A stretch of 11,667 nucleotides of DNA from Brevundimonas sp. UBA4609 (GTDB lineage Bacteria > Pseudomonadota > Alphaproteobacteria > Caulobacterales > Caulobacteraceae), in assembly GCA_002386585.1 (NCBI GenBank), contig DGIZ01000199.1, positions 1 through 11,667 on the forward strand, in the 5' to 3' direction. Positions 1 through 5,673 of this stretch are shown in pieces; the first letter of the stretch is position 1, and every line of letters begins with the position of its first letter. The notes beneath the pieces are model-generated. The model was not told the DNA's origin and ran no database searches. It was given only the letters and a program-made list of their open reading frames with translations. The position numbers and the translations under genes are program-made.

Positions 1-414
1 CTGCGGCGTGACGACGGCGCGCGTGACGCCGCCCAGCCGCGCCGTCGGCAGGGTGAAGGACCAGGGGTCCAGCCCGTAGGACAGGTCGAAGGCCGCCGTC
101 AGGGTGTTGGCGCGATTGGCCAGATCGTTGGAGCCGCGTACCGAGCCGACCTCGGTCCCGGCCAGGCCGGAATCCACGGCGACGAAGCCCGGCGTGACGA
201 TCTTGCCGCGTGCGTCGATGACGCGCAGACCGGCCGGCGCGCCGCCGGTTCCGACCGAAACGACCTTGCCGTTGCGGATGACGACGGTGCCGTTCTCGAT
301 CACCGAGGTTCCGGTCAGCACCTGGCCGCCGGTGATGGCGACGTCCTGCGCCAGGGCGGGACCGGCGAGAGCGAGCGCCGCGACAGCGCCCGCGAGGAGA
401 GTTTTGATACGCAT
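1..414 (-). CDS. Exported amidohydrolase-superfamily protein, motif-degenerate, 3' part beyond window
   Basis: The gene reads leftward off the window edge, so only the first 138 residues are visible. Residues 1-22 form a Sec signal peptide (MRIK, a hydrophobic stretch, then ALA before Q23), which predicts a periplasmic protein. Residues 23-75 match the N-terminal beta-sandwich of COG1228-type amidohydrolases (GGQVLTG, VVIRNGKVVSVG, VIDARGKIVTPG). After TPG the family normally has D-x-H-x-H. Here the matching positions read VDSG (80-83), so both metal-binding histidines are missing (H to D81, H to G83). The ATG lies 3 nt after the stop of the upstream amidohydrolase, so the two are almost certainly co-transcribed. 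Seen: signal peptide, fold motifs, lost HxH. Inferred: a non-hydrolytic or differently metallated paralogue, possibly a partner of its neighbour. The unseen C-terminal part could still carry other metal ligands. Confidence 0.85.
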   Translation of the reverse strand, partial: MRIKTLLAGAVAALALAGPALAQDVAITGGQVLTGTSVIENGTVVIRNGKVVSVGTGGAPAGLRVIDARGKIVTPGFVAVDSGLAGTEVGSVRGSNDLANRANTLTAAFDLSYGLDPWSFTLPTARLGGVTRAVVTPQ

Positions 415-417
415 GGT

Positions 418-1911
418 TCAGCGAGCTCCCTGGGCGACGCCGGCGGCGGCCTGGCCGAAGCCGGGCTGACCCAGTTCGAAATCGGACACGGGCTGGAAGG
501 CGGGGTTCTGGCGATCGAAGGCCAGGCCGCCGTCGATGAAGACCTGATCGGCGCGGGCGTAGATCGAGAAGGGATCGGCGCTCCAGATCACCACGTCGGC
601 GCGCTTGCCGCTCTCCAGCGAGCCGGTTTCCTTGTCGATGCCGATGGACTTGGCCGCATTCAGCGTGATCCAGCTGATGGCGTGCTCTTCGGAGATGGTC
701 ATCCCGGCGCGCCGACCGGCCGACAGGGCGGCGGCGGCTTCCTGGTTCAGGCGCTGGATCAGTTCGGCGTCGTCCGAGTGGATGACGGCGCACGAGCCCT
801 CGGGCGCGTCGGTCAGGGCGGCGTTCTCCTCGATGCCGTCCAGGGCCTCCATCTTGAAGCCCCACCAGCCGGTCCACATGGCGGCGCAGACGCCTTCACG
901 GGCCAGCAGGGGCGCGATCTTGTAGGCCTCGACCGCGTGGTGGAAGGTGGTGACCTTGTAGCCGAACTCCTTGGCCACATCGAGCATCACCGCCATTTCA
1001 TCGGCGCGATAGCAGTGGTTCTGGATCAGGATCGAACCGTCCAGCACGCCCGCCAGGGTCTCAAGCTGGAGGTTGCGGGTCGGGGGCGTGCCCTCGCCCG
1101 TCTCGCGCCACTTGTCCCACTTGGCCTTGTAGTCGCGCGCGGCGATGAAGCCGGCGCGATAGCCCGCGACGTTGCCCATGCCGGTGGCCGGCGACTGGTT
1201 GCGCGAGCCGTAGACGCGCGACGGGTTCTCTCCGCAGGCCATCTTCAGGCCGTAGGGGGCGTTCGGGAACTTCATCCCCTGCATGGTGACCGACGGCACA
1301 TTGCGCAGGGTCACGCCGCGGCCGCCGAACAGGTTGGCCGAACCGGGCAGGATCTGCATCGTCGTCACCCCGCCCGCGCGGGCGGTGTTGAAGCCGGGGT
1401 CCTGGGGCCAGATGGAGTGCTCGGACCAGACCTGGGCGGTGTTGGGGTTGGTGGCTTCGTTGCCGTCGCTCATCCCCTGCACGCCGGGCGAGGGATAGAC
1501 GCCCAGGTGGCTGTGAATGTCGATGATGCCGGGCGTGACGAAGCGGCCGCGCGCGTCCACCACCTGGTGACCCGCCGGGACCGGGGTGTCCGCGCCGCCG
1601 ACGGCGGCGATGCGGCCGTCAGTGACGACGACGACGCCGCCCTCGATCTTCTGGCCCGCGCCGGTCAGCACCGTGGCGCCGACGATGGCCATGTTCTGGC
1701 GCGGCAGGCCGCGATAGGTGGAGGGATAGGGGTCCTGATTGGCCCAGCCGTCCAGGCCGGGCGCCATCGTCCGATCCCTGGACGAAGAGGCGGAGGCCGT
1801 CTCGGTCCTGGGCGCGGCGTCGCCGGTCGTGGCGCAGGCCGACAGGCTGAGCGCGCCGAGCGCGCAGGTGAGAACAGCGAGGCTTGGCCCCCGCAGGCGA
1901 CTGAACAACAT
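418..1911 (-). CDS. Amidohydrolase-family lipoprotein (COG1228-like)
   Basis: This encodes 497 aa from the ATG at 1911. That start is preferred over an in-frame start at 1950 because GAGGGGG sits 7 nt upstream and because it gives a clean lipoprotein signal (MLFSRLRG, a hydrophobic core, LSAC with the lipid Cys at residue 26). Residues about 27-65 are a Ser/Thr/Ala-rich linker. The amidohydrolase domain follows: NMAIVGATVLTG, then TPGIIDIHSHLG with the metal motif H133-S-H135. Further candidate ligands are H299 (QNHCYR), H324/H325 (TFHHAVE) and D380/D381 (IHSDDAE). The C-terminal GKRADVVIWSADPF is the usual beta-sandwich return. The pattern resembles imidazolonepropionase-related hydrolases that act on cyclic amides or peptide-like substrates; the substrate cannot be read from sequence. 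The lipobox places it on a membrane facing the periplasm. It leads the operon with the amidohydrolase at 1-414. Confidence 0.9.
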   Translation of the reverse strand: MLFSRLRGPSLAVLTCALGALSLSACATTGDAAPRTETASASSSRDRTMAPGLDGWANQDPYPSTYRGLPRQNMAIVGATVLTGAGQKIEGGVVVVTDGRIAAVGGADTPVPAGHQVVDARGRFVTPGIIDIHSHLGVYPSPGVQGMSDGNEATNPNTAQVWSEHSIWPQDPGFNTARAGGVTTMQILPGSANLFGGRGVTLRNVPSVTMQGMKFPNAPYGLKMACGENPSRVYGSRNQSPATGMGNVAGYRAGFIAARDYKAKWDKWRETGEGTPPTRNLQLETLAGVLDGSILIQNHCYRADEMAVMLDVAKEFGYKVTTFHHAVEAYKIAPLLAREGVCAAMWTGWWGFKMEALDGIEENAALTDAPEGSCAVIHSDDAELIQRLNQEAAAALSAGRRAGMTISEEHAISWITLNAAKSIGIDKETGSLESGKRADVVIWSADPFSIYARADQVFIDGGLAFDRQNPAFQPVSDFELGQPGFGQAAAGVAQGAR

Positions 1912-1918
1912 GGGCGAG

Positions 1919-1925
1919 CCCCCTC
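1919..1925 (-). promoter_or_regulatory. Shine-Dalgarno that decides the start of the amidohydrolase lipoprotein
   Basis: On the minus strand this reads GAGGGGG, 7 nt before the ATG at 1911. It supports that start and argues against the longer frame beginning at 1950, whose extra 13 residues (Arg-rich) would bury the lipoprotein signal peptide. Confidence 0.7.
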
Positions 1926-1955
1926 GCGCCCGCGAACGGCGGGCAGACAACGGCG

Positions 1956-1981
1956 CGTATACAATCCCGTGTTTCCGTCAG
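1956..1981 (-). promoter_or_regulatory. Candidate housekeeping promoter of the amidohydrolase operon
   Basis: The minus strand shows CTGACGG, an 11-nt spacer, then TGTATACG. This is close to the Caulobacter sigma-73 layout (TTGACGS, N10-14, GCTANAWC), although the -10 element matches at only a few positions. It would start transcription near 1949, giving a leader of about 38 nt. It lies in the 115-bp gap after the YggU-family gene. I did not find a clear terminator for that gene, so read-through from it is also possible. Confidence 0.35.
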
Positions 1982-2026
1982 GGTAAAGCTCTAAAAGGCG
2001 CGCTCGCAGCAAAGTCAGTCGTGCGC

Positions 2027-2308
2027 TCAGTCGGCGGGCAGGCGCGCGCGGACCTCCGCGTCGGTCAGGCCGTCGACCTCGATCATCTTCAGACGCGACT
2101 GGCCGCCGCGCGCCAGGGTCACGTCGCGCTTGGGCACGCCCAGCGCCTTGGCCAGGAAGGCGGTCAGGGCGGCGTTGGCCTCGCCCTCCACCGGCTGGGC
2201 GCGGACGCGGACCTTCAGCACCGGACGGCCGTCCGGATCCACGTCCCAGCCGTCGATGCGATCGGCAGAGGCGCGCGGGGTCAGCTTGACGGGAATGCGG
2301 GCGGTCAT
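2027..2308 (-). CDS. UPF0235 / DUF167 family protein (YggU-like)
   Basis: This 93-aa protein matches the DUF167 (YggU) family along its whole length, which is the usual size. Key segments are VKLTPRAS (7-14), [15 protein letters not shown] (31-45) and [11 protein letters not shown] (68-78), the conserved AxPxxGxAN and GxxSRxK blocks. There is no signal peptide or membrane segment, so it is cytoplasmic. The family is widespread and structurally known, but its biochemical role is not established. The ATG at 2308 has only a weak purine-rich stretch upstream (GATGGGG, about 13 nt away). Its downstream neighbour on the same strand is the amidohydrolase operon, 115 nt away, which probably has its own promoter. 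Confidence 0.9.
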   Translation of the reverse strand: MTARIPVKLTPRASADRIDGWDVDPDGRPVLKVRVRAQPVEGEANAALTAFLAKALGVPKRDVTLARGGQSRLKMIEVDGLTDAEVRARLPAD

Positions 2309-2349
2309 GGGACGTGTTTGGCCCCATCCACAGCTTTGGCCAACCCCTC

Positions 2350-2477
2350 TCCGCTCATCCCGGCGGACGCCGGGATCCAGTGCTTTGGCTTCAGGCGCCG
2401 GGCAGGAAGCCTAGGGGGATTTTCACGGTTGAGCGCGTAGCTCTTACTGGATCCCGGCGTCCGCCGGGATGAGCGGA
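2350..2477. repeat. REP-doublet (REPIN-like) palindromic element
   Basis: Two 32-bp arms, 2350-2381 and 2446-2477, are perfect reverse complements of each other, separated by 64 bp. Each arm is itself a near-palindrome: ATCCCGGCG, GA, CGCCGGGAT (2357-2376 in the left arm), so each can fold alone. The space between holds another small inverted repeat, GGCTTC (2387-2392) with GAAGCC (2406-2411). Palindromes of this ATCCCGGCG/GGGATCCAG type are, as I recall, common between genes in alphaproteobacteria. Two REP units in inverted orientation are the REPIN arrangement that RAYT transposases mobilise. No RAYT gene is in this window. The element sits between the ETF terminator and the YggU-family gene. 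Confidence 0.75.
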
Positions 2478-2490
2478 TGTAGAAGGCCGA

Positions 2491-2528
2491 TAAAAGAAAA
2501 CGCGCCGGACGGTTTCCCATCCGGCGCG
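2491..2528 (-). terminator. Rho-independent terminator of etfBA
   Basis: A 9-bp GC stem, CGCGCCGGA (2501-2509) with TCCGGCGCG (2520-2528), carries a 10-nt loop. On the minus strand it is followed by TTTTCTTTTA (complement of 2491-2500). It lies 27 nt past the etfA stop and points in the etfA direction. Confidence 0.85.
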
Positions 2529-2555
2529 CTTCAATGCTCAGCGTGACGCCCGCCC

Positions 2556-3485
2556 TTAGCCCAGGGCGGCCATCAGCTCCGGCACGGCGGTCTTGTAGTC
2601 GGCGACCAGGCCGTAGTCGGCGACCTGGAAGATCGGAGCGTCGGGGTCCTTGTTGATCGCGACGATCACCTTGGAGTCCTTCATCCCGGCCAGGTGCTGG
2701 ATGGCGCCCGAGATGCCGATGGCGATGTAGAGGGCCGGGGCCACGACCTTGCCGGTCTGGCCGACCTGATAGTCGTTGGGGGCGTAGCCCGCGTCGACCG
2801 CCGCGCGCGAGGCGCCGACGGCGGCGCCCAGCTTGTCGGCCAGGGGGTCCATGACGGCGTGGAACTCTTCGGCCGAACCCAGGGCGCGGCCGCCCGAGAC
2901 GACGATCTTGGCGGCGCCCAGTTCGGGGCGGTCCGACTTGACCATTTCCTCGGAGACGAAGGCGGTCTTGGGCGCCTCGCCGGCGGCGACGCTCTCGACT
3001 GGGGCCGAACCGCCTTCGGCGGCGGCGGCGAAGGCCGTCGGGCGCACGGTGATGACCTTCTTGGCGTCGGCCGACTGCACCGTTTCCAGCGCGTTGCCCG
3101 CATAGATCGGGCGCACGAAGGTATCGGCCGAGACGACCTCGACGATGTCCGAGATCGGCGCCGTATCCAGCTTGGCCGCAATACGCGGGGCGAAGTTCTT
3201 ACCGTCGGTGTTGGCCGGGGTCAGGATGGCGTCGTAGTTCGCGGCCAGCGGCAGGACGGTGGCCTCGACGGCCTCGGCCAAGCCGTGGGCGACGGCGTCG
3301 CCTTCGGCCAGCAGCACCTTGCGCACGCCCGAAATCTTGGCGGCGGCGTCAGCCACGCCTTGCGCGCCCTTGCCCAAAACCAGAACGTCCACGTCGGACG
3401 ACAGCGCCAGGGCGGCCGTCACGGTCTTGTTGGTGGTGTCGCGAACGGCCGAGCCGTCGTGGTCGGCGATGACGAGAACGGCCAT
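2556..3485 (-). CDS. etfA: Electron transfer flavoprotein subunit alpha
   Basis: This 309-aa protein has the normal length for EtfA. With EtfB it forms a soluble FAD/AMP heterodimer that carries electrons from acyl-CoA and related dehydrogenases to ETF:ubiquinone oxidoreductase. The N-terminal domain I spans about residues 1-190. The FAD-binding C-terminal domain shows [10 protein letters not shown] (195-204, SGGR loop), [11 protein letters not shown] (224-234), [11 protein letters not shown] (240-250), GISGAIQH (257-264) and [19 protein letters not shown] (278-296), all signature contacts for FAD. The ATG at 3485 shares its A with the last base of the etfB stop (TAATG), which implies translational coupling. 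An intrinsic terminator follows at 2491-2528. No key residue is missing. Confidence 0.97.
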   Translation of the reverse strand: MAVLVIADHDGSAVRDTTNKTVTAALALSSDVDVLVLGKGAQGVADAAAKISGVRKVLLAEGDAVAHGLAEAVEATVLPLAANYDAILTPANTDGKNFAPRIAAKLDTAPISDIVEVVSADTFVRPIYAGNALETVQSADAKKVITVRPTAFAAAAEGGSAPVESVAAGEAPKTAFVSEEMVKSDRPELGAAKIVVSGGRALGSAEEFHAVMDPLADKLGAAVGASRAAVDAGYAPNDYQVGQTGKVVAPALYIAIGISGAIQHLAGMKDSKVIVAINKDPDAPIFQVADYGLVADYKTAVPELMAALG

Positions 3486-4249
3486 TACAGAATCCCTGCG
3501 TCTTTGAGCTTGGAAACCAGTTCGGCCGCATCGGCGACCTTGACGCCCGCCGAACGCTTCGGCGGCTCCGTCACCTTCAGCACCTTGAGGCGGTCCGCCG
3601 TATCGACGCCGTAGTCGGCGACCGACTTCATGGCGATCTCCTTCTTCTTGGCCTTCATGATGTTCGGCAGCGACGCATAGCGCGGCGTGTTCAGGCGCAG
3701 GTCAACCGACACCACCGCCGGCATTTCGGCCGAGACGGTCTGCAGACCGCCGTCGACTTCACGGGTGACGACCGCCTTGCCGCCTTCGATGACCAGCTTG
3801 CCGGCGAAGGTGGCCTGCGGCCAGTCCAGCAGGGCCGCCAGCATCTGACCCACGGCGTTGTTATCACCGTCGATCGACTGCTTGCCCAGCAGCACCAGGT
3901 CGGGCTTCTCCTCGTCCACCACGGCCTTCAGCACCTTGGCGACGGCCAGCGGCTCGAGGTCCGTGTCCGACTGCACCAGGATGCCGCGATCGGCGCCCAT
4001 GGCCAGGGCGGTGCGGATGGTTTCCTGGGCCTGGGTCACGCCGATGGAGACGACGACGATTTCCGTCGCCGTGCCTGCGGCATGGTGTTCCTTGCCTTCC
4101 TTCAGGCGCACGGCCTCTTCGACGGCGATTTCGTCGAAGGGGTTCATGCTCATCTTGACGTTGGCGAGGTCGACGCCGGTCTGGTCCGCCTTGACGCGCG
4201 CCTTGACGTTGGAGTCGATCACCCGTTTCACCGGGACGAGTACCTTCAT
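3485..4249 (-). CDS. etfB: Electron transfer flavoprotein subunit beta
   Basis: This encodes 254 aa from the ATG at 4249 ([12 protein letters not shown], the classic EtfB start). A GTG 12 nt further out at 4261 is possible, but it would add four residues not seen in the family. Landmarks are [11 protein letters not shown] (about 36-46), [15 protein letters not shown] (122-136, nucleotide-binding region) and [20 protein letters not shown] (about 186-205). The last contains the recognition loop with L194 that docks on partner dehydrogenases, and the lysines near it. It is the partner of EtfA in the ETF dimer. The gene overlaps etfA by one base. The upstream region holds a candidate promoter (4287-4314) and a short palindrome (4314-4327). 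It diverges from the one-TM gene at 4375. Confidence 0.97.
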   Translation of the reverse strand: MKVLVPVKRVIDSNVKARVKADQTGVDLANVKMSMNPFDEIAVEEAVRLKEGKEHHAAGTATEIVVVSIGVTQAQETIRTALAMGADRGILVQSDTDLEPLAVAKVLKAVVDEEKPDLVLLGKQSIDGDNNAVGQMLAALLDWPQATFAGKLVIEGGKAVVTREVDGGLQTVSAEMPAVVSVDLRLNTPRYASLPNIMKAKKKEIAMKSVADYGVDTADRLKVLKVTEPPKRSAGVKVADAAELVSKLKDAGIL

Positions 4250-4286
4250 GAGCCTATCCACTTGGTCGTCGAAATGTCGGCCGAGG

Positions 4287-4314
4287 GATTGGACCGACGA
4301 AACCGGCCTGTCAA
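4287..4314 (-). promoter_or_regulatory. Candidate promoter of etfBA
   Basis: The minus strand has TTGACAG (4314-4308), a 13-nt spacer and GTCCAATC (4294-4287). The -35 box is good against the Caulobacter sigma-73 consensus (TTGACGS), the spacing is within 10-14, and the -10 box is partial (G, A, T and C agree). Transcription would start near 4281, about 32 nt before the etfB ATG. Confidence 0.45.
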
Positions 4315-4327
4315 CGTAACGCTACGT
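4314..4327. promoter_or_regulatory. Palindrome ACGTA-ACGC-TACGT in the etfB upstream region
   Basis: A perfect 5-bp inverted repeat with a 4-bp spacer touches the outer edge of the candidate etfB -35 box and lies 48 bp before the ATG of the divergent small gene. The ACGT-rich repeat is reminiscent of operators recalled for the MerR-family regulator LiuR, which controls branched-chain amino acid degradation genes and ETF in some proteobacteria. That link is from memory and weak. No regulator gene is in the window. Confidence 0.35.
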
Positions 4328-4374
4328 GAACTGTGTTCGTGTCCAGCGGCCAATTTTCGGTTATGAGACCCCGC

Positions 4375-4716
4375 ATGAAACGCTTTCTGACGATCCGTCG
4401 CCTCAGCATCATCTTCTTCAGCCTGTTCGCCGTGACGCTGGCGGGCGTGTTCGTCCTCCAGCGTTTCTGGGTCGATCCGGGCGATCGCTGCACAGCCAAG
4501 GGCTATTGGTACGATCTGGAGACCCGGATCTGCGCCCAGCCCATCTACATCCCCGACATCACCGGCCGCCCGGCCGGGACGACGCGGGCCGAGGCCTCGA
4601 ACAAGGCCAATCAGGAATTGCTGGTGCTGGAAGACCAGGTCAACGCCGAGAAGCGCGCCCGCACCGCCGCCACCGAGGCCGAGCGCAAGCGGGTTCAGGC
4701 GCTGCAGTCTCAATAA
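4375..4716 (+). CDS. Small single-pass membrane protein with C-terminal coiled coil, unknown function
   Basis: This encodes 113 aa from the ATG at 4375 (MKRFLTIRRL). The start is chosen because GAG lies 7 nt upstream and a Lys/Arg cluster precedes the membrane segment. An in-frame ATG at 4363 is the alternative. One hydrophobic helix spans about residues 10-29, with positive charges (K2, R3, R8, R9) before it, so the N-terminus should be inside and the rest periplasmic. Two cysteines, C39 and C53, lie just outside the membrane around a conserved-looking GYWYDLETRICAQPIYIPD block and could form a disulfide. Residues about 72-113 are charged and Ala-rich with a heptad-like pattern, a likely coiled coil. 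I do not recognise a named family. It diverges from etfB and ends only 10 nt from the stop of the convergent adenosyltransferase gene. Confidence 0.8.
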   Translation: MKRFLTIRRLSIIFFSLFAVTLAGVFVLQRFWVDPGDRCTAKGYWYDLETRICAQPIYIPDITGRPAGTTRAEASNKANQELLVLEDQVNAEKRARTAATEAERKRVQALQSQ

Positions 4717-4726
4717 GGCCTTCGCC

Positions 4727-5299
4727 TCAGCGCGTCGCGCCGGGGCGCCACAGGACGTCGCCGGCCCCATTGGCGTTGGCGCGCCGCGCGGCGACGAACA
4801 ACAGGTCCGACAGGCGGTTGAGATAGCGGACGGCGTCCGGGTTCACCGCCTCGCCCGATTCGACCAGGCGCACCGCGTCCCGTTCCGCCCGGCGGCAGAC
4901 CGTGCGCGCCAGATGCAGATGCGCCGACAGGGGCGAGCCGCCCGACAGGATGAAGCTGTCCAGCGGCTTGAGGCAGTCGTTCATCCAGTCGATCTCGTTC
5001 TCCAGCCGCTCGACCTGGGAGGCGATGATGCGCAGGGCCTCCCACTTGGGCGCCGGCTCCATCGGCGTGGCCAGGTCGGCGCCCAGGTCGAACAGCTCGT
5101 TCTGGATGCGGCCCAGCATGGCGTCGATGCGATCGTTCTGGCCGCTGTTCAGGCGCGCCACGCCGATGACGGCGTTCAGTTCGTCCACCGTCCCATAGGC
5201 CTCGACCCGCGCATCGGTCTTGGATACGGGCGCGCCCGACGCCAGCCGCGTCCGACCGGCGTCGCCGGTGCGGGTGTAGATCTTGTTCAGCGTCACCAT
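4727..5299 (-). CDS. pduO: PduO-type ATP:cob(I)alamin adenosyltransferase
   Basis: This 190-aa cytoplasmic enzyme transfers the adenosyl group of ATP to cob(I)alamin, giving the adenosylcobalamin used by methylmalonyl-CoA mutase and class II ribonucleotide reductase. PduO hallmarks are all present: KIYTRTGDAGRTRL (6-19, ATP-binding N-terminus), RVEAYGTVDELNA (31-43), DSFILSGGSPLSAHLHLARTVCRRAER (114-140) and YLNRLSDLLFVAARR (159-173). The length is normal for the single-domain form. The start is fixed by GGGGAGGG (5306-5313) 6 nt before the ATG. It lies 29 nt downstream of the HIG1-like gene, probably in the same transcript. The ETF genes follow further along the same strand, interrupted by the plus-strand gene at 4375. 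The symbol names the family type; many genomes list it as cobO or as cob(I)yrinic acid a,c-diamide adenosyltransferase. Confidence 0.95.
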   Translation of the reverse strand: MVTLNKIYTRTGDAGRTRLASGAPVSKTDARVEAYGTVDELNAVIGVARLNSGQNDRIDAMLGRIQNELFDLGADLATPMEPAPKWEALRIIASQVERLENEIDWMNDCLKPLDSFILSGGSPLSAHLHLARTVCRRAERDAVRLVESGEAVNPDAVRYLNRLSDLLFVAARRANANGAGDVLWRPGATR

Positions 5300-5328
5300 G
5301 GCGCGCCCTCCCCTGTTCCTGTCCGACC

Positions 5329-5532
5329 TCAGCCCGCGTGGGTGCGCTTCAGCCACATGCCGATCATCAGCAGCAGCACCGCCACCGCCTGCAAGGCGAC
5401 GCGCAACCGCATCAGCTTGTTGGACCGGACGCTGGCCCCCTCGCCCCCGCGCTTCAGATTGTAGAGGCCCAGGCCCAGGGTGACGGCGACGGCGGCCACG
5501 GCGATGAGGATCAGGATGTCGATGATGTCCAT
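5329..5532 (-). CDS. Twin-transmembrane HIG1-like small protein
   Basis: This 67-aa protein has two hydrophobic helices, about residues 4-25 and 46-62, joined by a basic loop (NLKRGGEGASVRSNKLMRLR). The loop and second helix carry R42-L-R44-VAL-Q48, matching the (R/H)xRxxxQ core of the HIG1 motif known from mitochondrial hypoxia-induced proteins; the Q/I usually found four residues before it is N38 here. Bacterial relatives are often annotated as twin transmembrane proteins, and I recall them beside cobalamin adenosyltransferase and ETF genes in other alphaproteobacteria. Its role in bacteria is not established. The mitochondrial relatives tune respiratory complexes, so a respiratory-chain role is a reasonable guess. 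It is the first gene of the unit with the adenosyltransferase and diverges from the TonB receptor at 5674. The RBS is weak (AAGAAG). Confidence 0.88.
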   Translation of the reverse strand: MDIIDILILIAVAAVAVTLGLGLYNLKRGGEGASVRSNKLMRLRVALQAVAVLLLMIGMWLKRTHAG

Positions 5533-5589
5533 GCCCGCTTCTTAGGCCCGACCGCATTTCCGCGCCAGACGTGTCGGAAGCGCGGCGCA

Positions 5590-5655
5590 AATGCGACCTA
5601 TTCGCACACCCCCATTGCGCTGAGAATGCGAACGCTGTTGAGAGGCGTTCTCATT
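5590..5655. promoter_or_regulatory. Candidate Fur-type operator cluster before the TonB-dependent receptor
   Basis: The 141-bp divergent gap holds a perfect palindrome, TGCGA-CCTAT-TCGCA (5592-5606), inside AATGCGACCTATTCGCA. This resembles paired Fur half-sites of the AATGCGA/ATTCGCA type. Downstream are another half-site, GAGAATGCGAA (5622-5632), and TTCTCATT (5648-5655); TGAGAA (5621-5626) and TTCTCA (5648-5653) are inverted copies. The cluster ends about 18 bp before the receptor ATG. Iron control is inferred from motif likeness and from the receptor type. The first palindrome could equally serve the divergent HIG1-like/adenosyltransferase unit. Confidence 0.45.
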
Positions 5656-5673
5656 TCCAAAGGCCCCGCTCCC

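Noticed and set aside
5533..5673. Cobalamin riboswitch before the TonB-dependent receptor or the adenosyltransferase unit.
   Set aside because: The gap is 141 bp, shorter than a typical full element, and I see no B12-box-like conserved string.
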